The notes under the pieces: generated by a model | Told to the model about the DNA's origin: nothing | Database searches by the model: none | What the model saw: the letters and a program-made list of their open reading frames with translations, nothing else | Source of the DNA: Rubrobacter calidifluminis | GTDB lineage: Bacteria > Actinomycetota > Rubrobacteria > Rubrobacterales > Rubrobacteraceae | Length of the DNA stretch: 64,000 bases | Assembly (NCBI RefSeq): GCF_028617075.1 | Contig: NZ_JAQKGV010000003.1 | Span: 151,969-215,968 of the forward strand | Direction: 5' to 3' | Part shown: in pieces, positions 8,452 through 16,070 of the stretch | Position numbering within the stretch: the stretch's first letter is position 1 | Layout: each line of letters opens with the position of its first letter | Made by a program: the position numbers and the translations under genes

Positions 8452-8703
8452 GAGATGCCTCTCGGCTATCTCCGGCACGTCCTCCGGACGGACGCGGGTG
8501 TACCACACGTCGTCCGGGAAGACGAAGACCACAGGCCCCTCGTGGTGCCGCCGGGTGCAGACGTTGGGGAGCACCACCGAAGGCGAGAGCCCCCGGCGCT
8601 TCGCCTCTTCTCTGAGGAGGCCCAGGATCTCGCCGCCCCCCTTCGACCCGCACCGGCCCTCTCCCTCGTTGGCGCAGACGAATATCTGGCAGAACCTCGC
8701 CAC
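8440..8703 (-). CDS. Thioredoxin-like (2Fe-2S) ferredoxin
   Basis: 87 residues; Cys at 5, 10, 18 and 49. The pattern FVCANEGEGRCGSKGG followed by PNVCTRR fits the thioredoxin-fold [2Fe-2S] ferredoxin family (NuoE C-domain-like; C10, C18 and C49 are the likely ligands together with C5 or another residue). Such small proteins act as soluble electron carriers. The GTG start is preceded by TAAAAT only 6 nt away, so the mRNA looks leaderless. The gene converges on the NDH-2 gene. Confidence 0.75.
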   Translation of the reverse strand: MARFCQIFVCANEGEGRCGSKGGGEILGLLREEAKRRGLSPSVVLPNVCTRRHHEGPVVFVFPDDVWYTRVRPEDVPEIAERHLSDG

Positions 8704-8709
8704 ACCGAG

Positions 8710-8715
8710 ATTTTA
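8710..8715 (-). promoter_or_regulatory. -10 box directly before the ferredoxin start (leaderless)
   Basis: TAAAAT on the minus strand ends 6 nt before the GTG at 8703, leaving no room for a Shine-Dalgarno leader. Confidence 0.5.
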
Positions 8716-8731
8716 AGCCCGCCAGCGGAGC

Positions 8732-10177
8732 TCAGAAGCCCGAAGAAGTGATCCCCATCTCGTTCCTGTCCTCGACCTTGCGCGCCAGTCCGCTCCTCTG
8801 GGCCGCCTCGGCCACCGCCCCGGCCACCGCCGGCGCCACCCGCTCGTCGAAGACGGAGGGGATTATGTAGTCCTCCGAGAGCTGATCCTCTGAGATCACC
8901 CCGGCTATCGCCCGGGCCGCGGCCAGCTTCATCTCCTCGTCGATGCCGCGCGCCCGCACGTCGAGCGCCCCCCGGAAGATTCCCGGGAAGCAGAGAACGT
9001 TGTTGATCTGGTTCGGGTAATCGCTCCTGCCGGTGGCGACGATCCTGGCGTGCCCGGCGGCCTCCTCGGGCCTTATCTCCGGGTCCGGGTTGGCCATCGC
9101 GAAGACGATCGGATCCCGAGCCATCTTCTTCACGTGCTCCACACTCAGCACCCCGGGCGCCGATAGCCCGAGGAAGACGTCGGCCCCCTCTATGGCGTCC
9201 GCGAGCGTGCCCCTGAGACCCTCGAGGTTGGTGTTCTCCGCGAACCATCCCCCCGAGGTGTCCGCCGCCTCCCTGCCGCGGTAGACGATGCCGTCCCGGT
9301 CGCAGCCGATTATGTTGCGCGCGCCGGCGGAGAGCAGGATCTTCGCGCACGCGACCCCGGCCGCTCCCACGCCGGTTATGACGATCTTGAGATCCTCGAT
9401 CCTCTTGCCCACGATCTTCAGCGCGTTTATGAGCGCGGCGAGCATCACCACCGCCGTGCCGTGCTGGTCGTCGTGGAAGACCGGGATCTCGAGCTCCCGC
9501 TTGAGACGCTCCTCGATCTCGAAGCACCGCGGCGCGGAGATGTCCTCCAGGTTTATCCCGCCGAAGGTGGGGGCGATGCTCCTGACGACGGAGACGATCT
9601 CGTCCGGGTCTCTGGTATCCAGGCAGATCGGGAAGGCGTCCACGTCTGCGAAGGTCTTGAAGAGCATCGCCTTCCCCTCCATCACCGGAAGCGCCGCCTC
9701 GGGTCCTATGTCCCCGAGCCCCAGAACGGCCGTACCGTCGGTCACCACCGCTACCGTGTTGCGCTTTATCGTCAGGTTGAAGGCGCGTTCGGGATCCTCG
9801 GCTATCGCCCGGCAGACCCTCGCCACCCCCGGCGTGTACGCCATCGAGAGGTCGTCGCGGGTGGCGAGCTGGCGTTTGGGCGTGACCTCTATCTTGCCGC
9901 CGAGGTGGATGAGGAAGGTCCTGTCCGAGACGTTCACCACCTCGACCTCGGGCAGCCCTTCTATGGCCTGGATGATCCTGCGCCCGTGCTCGGAGTCGCG
10001 GGCGTTGACCGTTATGTCCCGGATGGAGCGCTTCTGCCCCATCCTGACGATGTCCACCGCCCCGACTATCCCCCCCGCCCCGCCTATGGCGGTCATGATC
10101 TGGCCCAGCGCTCCCGCCCGGTGCGGATATTCGACCCTTATGGTAAGACTGTAGCTGGCGCTCGGTATCGCCTCCAC
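8732..10177 (-). CDS. NAD(P)-dependent malic enzyme with N-terminal ACT domain
   Basis: About 481 residues. The N-terminal 90 residues form an ACT-like regulatory module (YSLTIRVEYPHRAGALGQI). The catalytic part has the malic enzyme signature (VFHDDQHGTAVV), the metal-binding acidic residues around EDISAPRCFEIEE, and a Rossmann motif GVGAAGVACAK. It oxidatively decarboxylates malate to pyruvate. The start is ambiguous: GTG 10177 has GGAGAAGG at good spacing, GTG 10183 is adjacent to that site, and ATG 10234 has no ribosome-binding site and adds 19 atypical residues. The gene is monocistronic. The ACT module suggests allosteric control by a small molecule, unidentified here. Confidence 0.9.
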   Translation of the reverse strand: MEAIPSASYSLTIRVEYPHRAGALGQIMTAIGGAGGIVGAVDIVRMGQKRSIRDITVNARDSEHGRRIIQAIEGLPEVEVVNVSDRTFLIHLGGKIEVTPKRQLATRDDLSMAYTPGVARVCRAIAEDPERAFNLTIKRNTVAVVTDGTAVLGLGDIGPEAALPVMEGKAMLFKTFADVDAFPICLDTRDPDEIVSVVRSIAPTFGGINLEDISAPRCFEIEERLKRELEIPVFHDDQHGTAVVMLAALINALKIVGKRIEDLKIVITGVGAAGVACAKILLSAGARNIIGCDRDGIVYRGREAADTSGGWFAENTNLEGLRGTLADAIEGADVFLGLSAPGVLSVEHVKKMARDPIVFAMANPDPEIRPEEAAGHARIVATGRSDYPNQINNVLCFPGIFRGALDVRARGIDEEMKLAAARAIAGVISEDQLSEDYIIPSVFDERVAPAVAGAVAEAAQRSGLARKVEDRNEMGITSSGF

Positions 10178-10406
10178 GATCACCCTTCTCCGACTCGACA
10201 ACACCCCTCTCAACAGTATCTTCGCATATCCCAACCACCATGGCCCCGGTTAATCCCACCCTCTAGACGGTTCCCTGCGTCATGCCCGTCGCAATGTTCT
10301 CTTCGAACCTCTCCGGGGTGCGCGGCATCCTCCCCGCAACCCTTGCCGGGCCGCGTATGGAACACGCTGCGGCCGCGATAGACTTCCTCAGGGGAAGCGG
10401 AGCACC

Positions 10407-10880
10407 CTACACAGGTAGGTAGCCGGTATCGTCGGGGAGGTCTCTGCCTGGCAGAGCGTCGCGGCGGGCCAGAAACCACCTCCCGAGCGGCGTGCGCTCG
10501 CCGGCCTCCTCCGCGGCCTTCTCGAGCCCGGCCCGGAGCTCCTGCAGGATCGGCGGTCGCTCTCCGTAGGAGACGACCTCGAGCTCCGCGACGAGCGCGG
10601 CGTCGATGAAATCTCCCCACGCGGAGGAGGTATCCTCATCCTCGGGCTCCGGCGGGGAGGCGAAGGCCCGCCTTATCTCCTCCGGGAGCGAGGCCCGGGA
10701 GATGATCTCCACCCGCTCCGGCAGCTCGGGACGGCCGGAACGTTCCAGGTACGCCCTCGCCCGGATCAGCAACATCCGCGAGGGCAGGGTGCGCTTCTGC
10801 CAGGACTCCCCCACGGCCTCCCAGTTCACGAACGATCCCCCGTAGAGGGCCTCGAGATCCACCGCGAACACCTCCCGCAT
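10407..10880 (-). CDS. Hypothetical protein
   Basis: 157 residues from ATG 10880. Longer frames to 11147 overlap the divergent gene and look non-coding at their N-terminus. The protein is soluble, rich in Glu, Arg and Leu, with predicted helices at both ends and a short acidic linker (PPEPEDEDTSS) near residue 90. I do not recognise the family. It is divergent from the gene at 10938 across a 57-nt region that carries a -10 box for each direction. The roughly 230 nt between this gene and malic enzyme hold no feature I can name. Confidence 0.6.
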   Translation of the reverse strand: MREVFAVDLEALYGGSFVNWEAVGESWQKRTLPSRMLLIRARAYLERSGRPELPERVEIISRASLPEEIRRAFASPPEPEDEDTSSAWGDFIDAALVAELEVVSYGERPPILQELRAGLEKAAEEAGERTPLGRWFLARRDALPGRDLPDDTGYLPV

Positions 10881-10896
10881 CCTCTCTTCGGGAACT

Positions 10897-10902
10897 AGTT
10901 TA
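10897..10902 (-). promoter_or_regulatory. -10 box of the 10407-10880 gene
   Basis: TAAACT on the minus strand; the predicted transcript start leaves a leader of only about 9 nt before ATG 10880. Confidence 0.4.
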
Positions 10903-10925
10903 GCCCGAAGATCGCCCGCAGATGC

Positions 10926-10931
10926 TAGTAT
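10926..10931 (+). promoter_or_regulatory. -10 box of the 10938-11243 gene (leaderless)
   Basis: TAGTAT ends 6 nt before ATG 10938, the expected distance from -10 box to transcript start. Confidence 0.5.
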
Positions 10932-10937
10932 CTGCGT

Positions 10938-11243
10938 ATGGCTACCCTGATCTGCACCGCAAAACGGGTGGGTGACCTCGAGAGCCGGACCGAGGAGTAC
11001 CAGCTCGCCTTCGCCGTGGACGGCTCTCCCAAACAAGAGCTCCGGATAAGGTACCAGGCCGCGCGAGCCTACGAGATAAACGCGGCGCTGGACGCAGCGG
11101 TCGAGAAGGCCCGGCGCGCGATCTCCGAGGCCGGGTCCGAGTCCCACCCCACCGACGAGGCCCTCTCCCAGCTCGCCTGGCGCACCCTGCAGTCGGCCAA
11201 GTACGAGCGGGGAGAGGAGAAGCGCAACACGCTGGAGCTCTGA
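10938..11243 (+). CDS. Small hypothetical protein
   Basis: 101 residues, soluble, with a beta-rich N-terminal half (ATLICTAKRVGDLESRTEEY) and a helical second half (INAALDAAVEKARRAISEAG). I do not recognise the family. The ATG is 6 nt from a TAGTAT -10 box, so translation is probably leaderless. It is convergent with hisA (7-nt gap) and divergent from the unknown 10407-10880 gene. Confidence 0.6.
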   Translation: MATLICTAKRVGDLESRTEEYQLAFAVDGSPKQELRIRYQAARAYEINAALDAAVEKARRAISEAGSESHPTDEALSQLAWRTLQSAKYERGEEKRNTLEL

Positions 11244-11250
11244 GTCCCTC

Positions 11251-11982
11251 CTACGGCCGGTCCGCGGCCTCCAGAAGCTCCTCCAGCGTGACCTTACCCT
11301 CGTAGAGCGCGGTCCCGACCACAGCCCCGATCACCCCCGGCGTGCGCGCGAGCGCCTCCACGTCCTCCCTGCCGCGCACCCCACCGCTCGCTATGGTCGG
11401 TATGATCCCCGCCACCTCCGCCGTCTCCTCGAGCGCCGCCCCCGCGCCCATCCCGTCGCGCTCGATGTCGGTGAAGAGCACCGAGGCGACCCCTTCCGCA
11501 GCGAGCTCCGCCGCGAGCTCTCTCACCCCCACCCCGCTCTCCTGGAGCCAGCCGTGGGTCGCGACGACGCCCCCGCGCCCATCCACGGCGACGACGAGCG
11601 CGTCCCCCAACTCGTCCAGCAGCCGCAGCCGTAGCTCCCTGTCCTCCACCGCCGCCGTCCCGACCACTACCCTCTCCGCCCCGGCCTCCCGCACGCTCCG
11701 CGCATCTTCGAGGGTGCGGATACCCCCGCCGACCTGCAACGGCACTTCGACCGCGCGGGCGATCTCTCGGATGATGTCGAGCTGCGCCGGACGACCTCCC
11801 CGGGCCCCGTCGAGATCCACGACGTGTATCGCCCGCGCGCCACGCCTCTCCCACTCGCGGGCGCGTGAAGTGGGGTCGGCGTCGTAGGTCCGCTCGCGCT
11901 CGAAGTCGCCCCGCACGAGCCGCACGCAGCGGCCGCCGCGCAGGTCTATCGCGGGGAATACGGTGAACGTGCCGCCTTCCAC
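11251..11982 (-). CDS. hisA: Phosphoribosylformimino-5-aminoimidazole carboxamide ribotide isomerase
   Basis: 243 residues with the (beta/alpha)8 HisA fold. The N-terminal half-barrel motif FPAIDLRGGRCVRL carries the catalytic Asp and the phosphate-binding GG; VGGGIRT and a second catalytic Asp in FTDIERDG follow. HisA performs the Amadori isomerisation of ProFAR to PRFAR in histidine biosynthesis. The GTG start lies 9 nt after uppP, so hisA is probably the last gene of a hisB-HAD-hisH-uppP-hisA run. In many actinobacteria the homologue (PriA) also works in tryptophan synthesis; that cannot be decided here. Confidence 0.93.
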   Translation of the reverse strand: MEGGTFTVFPAIDLRGGRCVRLVRGDFERERTYDADPTSRAREWERRGARAIHVVDLDGARGGRPAQLDIIREIARAVEVPLQVGGGIRTLEDARSVREAGAERVVVGTAAVEDRELRLRLLDELGDALVVAVDGRGGVVATHGWLQESGVGVRELAAELAAEGVASVLFTDIERDGMGAGAALEETAEVAGIIPTIASGGVRGREDVEALARTPGVIGAVVGTALYEGKVTLEELLEAADRP

Positions 11983-11991
11983 GCCTCTACT

Positions 11992-12831
11992 CTACCGCAG
12001 CCCGAGCACGACCGCCGCGACGAGCCCCGCCGCGATGCAGTAGTACCCGAACGGCCCGAGGGCCTCTATCTCCCGTCTCTTGAACAGGTACATGAGGGCC
12101 GCCGTAGAGAGGTAGGCCGCGATCCCCGCCACCACCCCGCCGAAGAGCGCCACCTCGAGCGTGTGGGCGGTGCCGTAGCGGACGAGCTTCGGCACCTCCA
12201 GGACCCCGGCGGAGAGTATTATCGGGGTGGCGAGCAGGAAGGAGAAACGCGCCGCGACCTCCGCCTTGAGCCCGGAGGCCATCCCTCCGACCACCGTCAC
12301 GCCCGAGCGCGAGATGCCGGGGATGAGCGCCAGGACCTGCGAGGTTCCGACCGCCACGGCCTGCCAGAACGAAAGCTGGGCGGCTCCCTCCTTGATCCGC
12401 TTGCGCCTGATCCTCTCCCCGGCGAGGAGGAAGATCCCGTTGAAGACGAGAACTATCGCCGCGAGCATCGGACGGCCGAAGTTGGCCGAGAGGCCCTTCT
12501 CGAAGAGAAGCCCGACGAGACCGGCGGGTATGGTCCCCACGATCACGAGCCACGCGAGCCGCCCGTCCTCGTTGCCCCTGAGACTGCGCTCTGATAGAGA
12601 GAGGAAGAACCCCCGAATGATCGCCCACCACTCCCGCCGGAAGAACGCGAAGAGCGCGGCGGCGGTTCCGAGATGCAACACGACGAAAAACGGCAGGAAG
12701 GTGGGGCTGTCCTGGTTCACGTCCCAGCCGAGCAGCGAGGGAAGTATCACCCCGTGCCCCAGGCTCGAGACCGGCAGTATCTCCGTCGCCCCCTGCAGCA
12801 GCGCCAGAACGAACGCTTCCCAGATGCTCAA
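11992..12831 (-). CDS. uppP: Undecaprenyl-diphosphatase
   Basis: 279 residues, polytopic (about eight helices). Both BacA/UppP motifs are present: QGATEILPVSSLGH near the N-terminus and PGISRSG about residue 180. The enzyme removes a phosphate from undecaprenyl diphosphate to recycle the lipid carrier for peptidoglycan, and it confers low-level bacitracin resistance. It sits between hisH and hisA. A 103-nt gap before it may hold its own promoter, but I cannot point to convincing boxes. Its presence in the histidine run is positional rather than functional. Confidence 0.93.
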   Translation of the reverse strand: MSIWEAFVLALLQGATEILPVSSLGHGVILPSLLGWDVNQDSPTFLPFFVVLHLGTAAALFAFFRREWWAIIRGFFLSLSERSLRGNEDGRLAWLVIVGTIPAGLVGLLFEKGLSANFGRPMLAAIVLVFNGIFLLAGERIRRKRIKEGAAQLSFWQAVAVGTSQVLALIPGISRSGVTVVGGMASGLKAEVAARFSFLLATPIILSAGVLEVPKLVRYGTAHTLEVALFGGVVAGIAAYLSTAALMYLFKRREIEALGPFGYYCIAAGLVAAVVLGLR

Positions 12832-12934
12832 AAGTCCTCATTCCTTTCGATCCGACCCGCCCAAGCAGCCGCAAGGATAAACCAGCCGTACCCGCCCGTG
12901 ATGGGCCGGAAGGGGGATCTTACGCAGGGTTAAC

Positions 12935-13576
12935 CTACCTTTTACCTTCGTTTAACCCTCGGGCCCAGCGCAGGAAGTTCTCGTAGAGAGCGAGCCCGGC
13001 CCGGCTGGACTTCTCCGGGTGGAACTGCACCGCTACCAGGCTGCCCCGCGCCACGGCGGCGCAGAAGGGACCACCGTATTCGCTCTCCCCGAGCAGATCC
13101 TCCCCCCTATCCGGCACCGGATAGTAGGAGTGGACGAAGTAGAAATGCTCGCCATCGAGGCCCTCGAGCACGGGATGCTCCCGGACCACCGAGAGGGTGT
13201 TCCAGCCCATGTGCGGCACCCTGAGCTCCTCGCCGTGGAACCGGACCACCCGTCCGGGCAGGATCCCGAGCCCCTCCACCCCCGGCGACTCCTCGGAGGT
13301 CTCGAAGAGGACCTGAAGCCCGACGCACACCCCGAGGAAGGGCTTCCCGGAACGGTACGCCTCCCGGCACGCTCCATCCAGCCCCCGTTCACGCAGCTTC
13401 CTGACGCAGTCCCCGAACGCCCCCACGCCCGGCAGGACCACCGCGTCGGCGGCGAGGAACCGCTCCGGGTCCGGGGTGAGCTCCACCCGAGCGCCCACCT
13501 TCTCCAGCGCCCTCCTCACCGAGAGGGTGTTCCCCGCTTCGTAGTCGGCGACCGCGACCCGCAGCTTCTCAGCCAC
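12935..13576 (-). CDS. hisH: Imidazole glycerol phosphate synthase, glutamine amidotransferase subunit
   Basis: 213 residues. Class I amidotransferase with oxyanion strand LPGVGAFGD, nucleophile elbow GVCVGLQ (Cys) and the His-Glu pair in QFHPEKS. HisH releases ammonia from glutamine for the HisF cyclase. No hisF is present in the window, so the partner must lie elsewhere. The start overlaps the end of the HAD gene by 8 nt, showing a shared transcript with hisB and the HAD gene. Confidence 0.93.
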   Translation of the reverse strand: MAEKLRVAVADYEAGNTLSVRRALEKVGARVELTPDPERFLAADAVVLPGVGAFGDCVRKLRERGLDGACREAYRSGKPFLGVCVGLQVLFETSEESPGVEGLGILPGRVVRFHGEELRVPHMGWNTLSVVREHPVLEGLDGEHFYFVHSYYPVPDRGEDLLGESEYGGPFCAAVARGSLVAVQFHPEKSSRAGLALYENFLRWARGLNEGKR

Positions 13577-14192
13577 CGGCCCTTACCCCGCTCTCCAGCA
13601 GTCCGAGGCGGGCGAGCTCCCCGGCCAGGGCCTCTGGGCCCCGGAAGACGACCCCGTAAAAGCCCAGGGAACGCGCGGCCGCGACGTTCTCCTCCACGTC
13701 GTCCACGAAGAGCGTGCTCCGAGGATCCAGGCGGCACCGCTCGACGAGCCGCCAATAGATCTCGGCGTCCGGCTTGGCGACCTTCTCCTCGCCAGAGACC
13801 ACGATCTCCTCGAACCACCCGAGAAATCCGTACCTTTCTCTGGCGATCGCGAACGTCTCCGAGGACCAGTTGGTCAGCGCGTAGAGCGGCACGCCCCGCC
13901 CGCGCAGCCTCCCGAGGAGCTCTACGCTCCCGGCGATGGGCCCGCCGAGCATCTCGCCCCACCGGCTGCGGTACGCCTCTATCTCCCGGGCGTAGCGCGG
14001 ATGTCTCGCGCGCAGCTCCGCGACGGCCTCCTCGAACGGGCGCCCCAGGTCGAGCTGCCGGTTCCACCGCGGCGAGCACACCTCAGAGAGGAAACGCTCC
14101 ATCTCCTCCTCGTCGGAGAAGAGCTTGCGGTAGAGGTAGCGCGGGTCCCAGTCGACGAGGACACCCCCGAGGTCGAAGACCACGCTCCTCAA
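13569..14192 (-). CDS. HAD-superfamily phosphatase inside the his operon
   Basis: 207 residues. HAD subfamily IA layout: motif I FDLGGVLVDWDP (nucleophile D7), motif II Thr in YALTNWS, motif III Lys in EKVAKPD and motif IV FVDDVEEN. The DLGGV form matches YihX/HAD-IA-v3 sugar-phosphatase types. The gene overlaps hisB by 4 nt and hisH by 8 nt. No histidinol-phosphatase gene (HisN-like or PHP-type) is visible in the locus and HisB here is only the dehydratase, so this protein is a candidate histidinol-phosphate phosphatase. That assignment is inference from position; the family alone does not show it. Confidence 0.85.
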   Translation of the reverse strand: MRSVVFDLGGVLVDWDPRYLYRKLFSDEEEMERFLSEVCSPRWNRQLDLGRPFEEAVAELRARHPRYAREIEAYRSRWGEMLGGPIAGSVELLGRLRGRGVPLYALTNWSSETFAIARERYGFLGWFEEIVVSGEEKVAKPDAEIYWRLVERCRLDPRSTLFVDDVEENVAAARSLGFYGVVFRGPEALAGELARLGLLESGVRAGG

Positions 14193-14773
14193 TCGATCAC
14201 CCCCTTCGTCGAGGCGCTGCCCGAGGTACGGCGGGCGGCCGCGGCCTTCAGGGCGAGCGCGAGGGCCTTCACCCCCGACTCGACCTTGTGGTGGGCGTTC
14301 TCCCCGTAGTGACAGTTGAGGTGCAGCGTGAACCGCCCGTACTGGGTGAACGCCCGCAAGAATTCCGGGAAGAGCTCTGTATCGAACGTCCCGATCTTCT
14401 CGGGCATCCCCCCCAGGTTGCAGGTGAGGTGGCTCCGGCCGCCGAGGTCCACCACCGCCGTGGAGAGCGCCTCGATGAGCGGCGCAGAGGCGTCGGCGAA
14501 GCGCACCAGTCCCGACCGGTCACCGAGAGCTTCATCGAGAGCCCGCCCCAGCACGAGCCCGGTGTCCTCGACGGTGTGGTGGTCGTCCACCCACGTGTCG
14601 CCCTCTGCCTCCACCTCAAGAGCCATCCCGGAGTGGTGCGCCAGCAGATGCAGCAGATGGTCGAAGAACCCCACGCCCGTGGAGATCTCCGCCCGTCCCT
14701 CCCCGTCGAGCTCCAGCCTCACCCGGACGAACGTCTCGCCCGTCTTCCGCTCCACGCTCCCGCTGCGCCCCAT
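14189..14773 (-). CDS. hisB: Imidazoleglycerol-phosphate dehydratase
   Basis: About 194 residues, the monofunctional dehydratase. Duplicated metal-binding motifs are present: FFDHLLHLLAHHSG, DDHHTVEDTG and the second-half AHHKVESGVKA. These ligate the Mn ions used for dehydration of IGP. The ATG at 14773 has GAAGGAG 4-5 nt upstream; the longer frame to 14803 lacks that. The gene heads the hisB-HAD-hisH block. A TAAAAT -10 box lies upstream, close to the palindromes that control the divergent HTH gene. Confidence 0.93.
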   Translation of the reverse strand: MGRSGSVERKTGETFVRVRLELDGEGRAEISTGVGFFDHLLHLLAHHSGMALEVEAEGDTWVDDHHTVEDTGLVLGRALDEALGDRSGLVRFADASAPLIEALSTAVVDLGGRSHLTCNLGGMPEKIGTFDTELFPEFLRAFTQYGRFTLHLNCHYGENAHHKVESGVKALALALKAAAARRTSGSASTKGVID

Positions 14774-14809
14774 CACGCTCCTTCTGCTCTCTGGCCTGCG
14801 CAAAGAGGC

Positions 14810-14815
14810 ATTTTA
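14810..14815 (-). promoter_or_regulatory. -10 box for hisB block
   Basis: TAAAAT on the minus strand, 37 nt before the hisB ATG. No strong -35 is seen at 17 nt. Confidence 0.4.
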
Positions 14816-14838
14816 GCCGACCAGTCCGAAAAACAATC

Positions 14839-14882
14839 GTCAACCGGGGTTGACAAACACCCGTGCGTCAACTACAGTTGAC
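14839..14882 (+). promoter_or_regulatory. Consensus promoter overlaid by two tandem palindromic operators
   Basis: The promoter is TTGACA (14850-14855), a 17-nt spacer and TACAGT (14873-14878), with the expected transcript start on the ATG at 14885. The palindrome GTCAAC-N4-GTTGAC occurs twice with perfect arms, at 14839-14854 and 14867-14882, 28 bp apart. One overlaps the -35 and the other the -10. The geometry fits a repressor binding site, most simply an autoregulated HTH protein encoded just downstream. Confidence 0.7.
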
Positions 14883-14884
14883 AC

Positions 14885-15142
14885 ATGGACGGGAGAAAGA
14901 GGGCGCAGGTCGGTGGGCCGCAGGACCCGCGGGAGGGGCTCGAGGCGGTCGTGGCGTTGAGGCGGACGCTGGAGGCTCTGGAGGCGGCGCAGGTGGAGAA
15001 CGCAATACTTGCGGGGTGGTCGTGGGCGCAGGTAGCCGAGGTCCTGGGTGTGAGCAGGCAGGCGGTGCACAAGAAGCACGCGAGAAGGATAAAGGAGAAG
15101 TACCCCGGAGAGCCGCCGGGGAGGAAGGAGAATGGCGAGTGA
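14885..15142 (+). CDS. Small HTH DNA-binding protein paired with a Clp-N protein
   Basis: 85 residues. A short Arg/Leu helix is followed by a clear helix-turn-helix (GWSWAQVAEVLGVSRQAVHKK, about residues 44-64, split by the usual V-S turn) and a basic tail. Similar small HTH proteins precede stand-alone Clp N-domain genes in actinobacteria, and here the Clp-N gene follows with a 4-nt GTGA overlap. The promoter carries two GTCAAC-N4-GTTGAC palindromes, so I infer autoregulation. The mRNA is probably leaderless. The stimulus is unknown, but a proteostasis role is suggested by the partner. Confidence 0.8.
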   Translation: MDGRKRAQVGGPQDPREGLEAVVALRRTLEALEAAQVENAILAGWSWAQVAEVLGVSRQAVHKKHARRIKEKYPGEPPGRKENGE

Positions 15143-15642
15143 TCTTCAACCGTTTTGCCAAAGAAGCCCGGGTGTGCGTCGAGGCTGCCGTGGAGGAGGC
15201 CAAGATGCTGGGGCACGACTCCATCGGAGACGAGGACCTCCTGCTCGGTATACTGCACGCCAACGAGGGAGTCGCCGCGGAGGCGCTCTCTTCGCTGGGG
15301 GTGACGCTCGAAGCCGCGCGGGAGGAGTCCGAGGCGATGCTCTCCGACGCGCTCTCTTCGGTCGGGATCTCCTTCGAAGACATCCGCCAGCAGGCGGGTG
15401 ACGCCTTCGAGATGCGCATCCCGGAGGGCCGCCGCATACCTTTCTCTCCCCGGGCGAAGAGGATCCTCGGGCAGGCGCTCAAAGAAGCCAGGAGGCTGGG
15501 AGACAACTACATCGGCACCGAGCACGTTCTTCTGGGGATTCTCGGCAACGACGGGACGGCCGTCAGGCTGCTGGCGAGGCTGGGCGTCCCGGCTGAGGCG
15601 CTGGAGGAGCGATTGTACGAGGTGCGCGGGGCCGAAGGCTAG
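15139..15642 (+). CDS. Stand-alone Clp N-terminal (double Clp-N) domain protein
   Basis: About 167 residues from GTG 15139, which overlaps the HTH stop codon (GTGA) and has AAGGAG 8 nt upstream. Two Clp-N repeats are recognisable: FNRFAKEARVCVEAAVEEA with GHDSIGDEDLLLGIL, and FSPRAKRILGQALKEA with GDNYIGTEHVLLGIL. There is no AAA+ ATPase domain, so this is not ClpC itself. In ClpC the N-domain binds adaptors and substrates (or phosphoarginine). A free N-domain protein could act as an adaptor or decoy, or as a sensor for the HTH partner. The 3' end overlaps the convergent GNAT gene by 4 nt. Confidence 0.83.
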   Translation: MIFNRFAKEARVCVEAAVEEAKMLGHDSIGDEDLLLGILHANEGVAAEALSSLGVTLEAAREESEAMLSDALSSVGISFEDIRQQAGDAFEMRIPEGRRIPFSPRAKRILGQALKEARRLGDNYIGTEHVLLGILGNDGTAVRLLARLGVPAEALEERLYEVRGAEG

Positions 15643-16070
15643 AGTTCCATCGCGAAGTGGTAGTGGCGGATCTCCATCCCCTCCCGGAAGTAGAAGCGGT
15701 GCGCCCTTCCCCGCTGCACGCCCGAGTCGAGGTGCAGCTCCCGGCAGCCCTCCCTGCGCGCCTCCTCAGCGAGCCAGAGGAAGAGCATCCGGCCGTAGCC
15801 CCGCGAGCGGGCATCATCGGCGGTGACGAGGTCGTCCACGTAGAGGTGCCGGCCGGAGATCAGGGATTCCTGCACCCTGAAACCCGCGACGCTCCTGACC
15901 TCCCCGTCCTCCAGGACGGCGGCGAGCCGGTAGCCCTCCTTTCGCATCCTGCGCACCCGCCGCAGATAGTCCTCCGCCGAACCGAGGTGCGGCCGTAGCT
16001 GGCGCATCACGCCGAAGGTCGCCGCGACCTCTTCGTCGGAGAGCATCTCCCTCACCTCGACGGGGCTCAA
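15639..16070 (-). CDS. GNAT family N-acetyltransferase at the end of the hisZGD operon
   Basis: 143 residues. The motif-A region YVDDLVTADDARSRGYGRMLF shows the RxxGxG/A acetyl-CoA loop, followed by ELHLDSGVQRGRAHRFYFREG (motif B). The ATG overlaps the hisD stop by 4 nt, so it is translated from the same message. The substrate is unknown, and the histidine context does not prove a role in that pathway. Confidence 0.85.
   Translation of the reverse strand: MSPVEVREMLSDEEVAATFGVMRQLRPHLGSAEDYLRRVRRMRKEGYRLAAVLEDGEVRSVAGFRVQESLISGRHLYVDDLVTADDARSRGYGRMLFLWLAEEARREGCRELHLDSGVQRGRAHRFYFREGMEIRHYHFAMEL

Noticed and set aside
10178..10406. Possible gene or RNA in the 229-nt gap upstream of malic enzyme
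   Set aside because: Short frames here lack start signals and codon bias; no convincing RNA fold or repeat seen.
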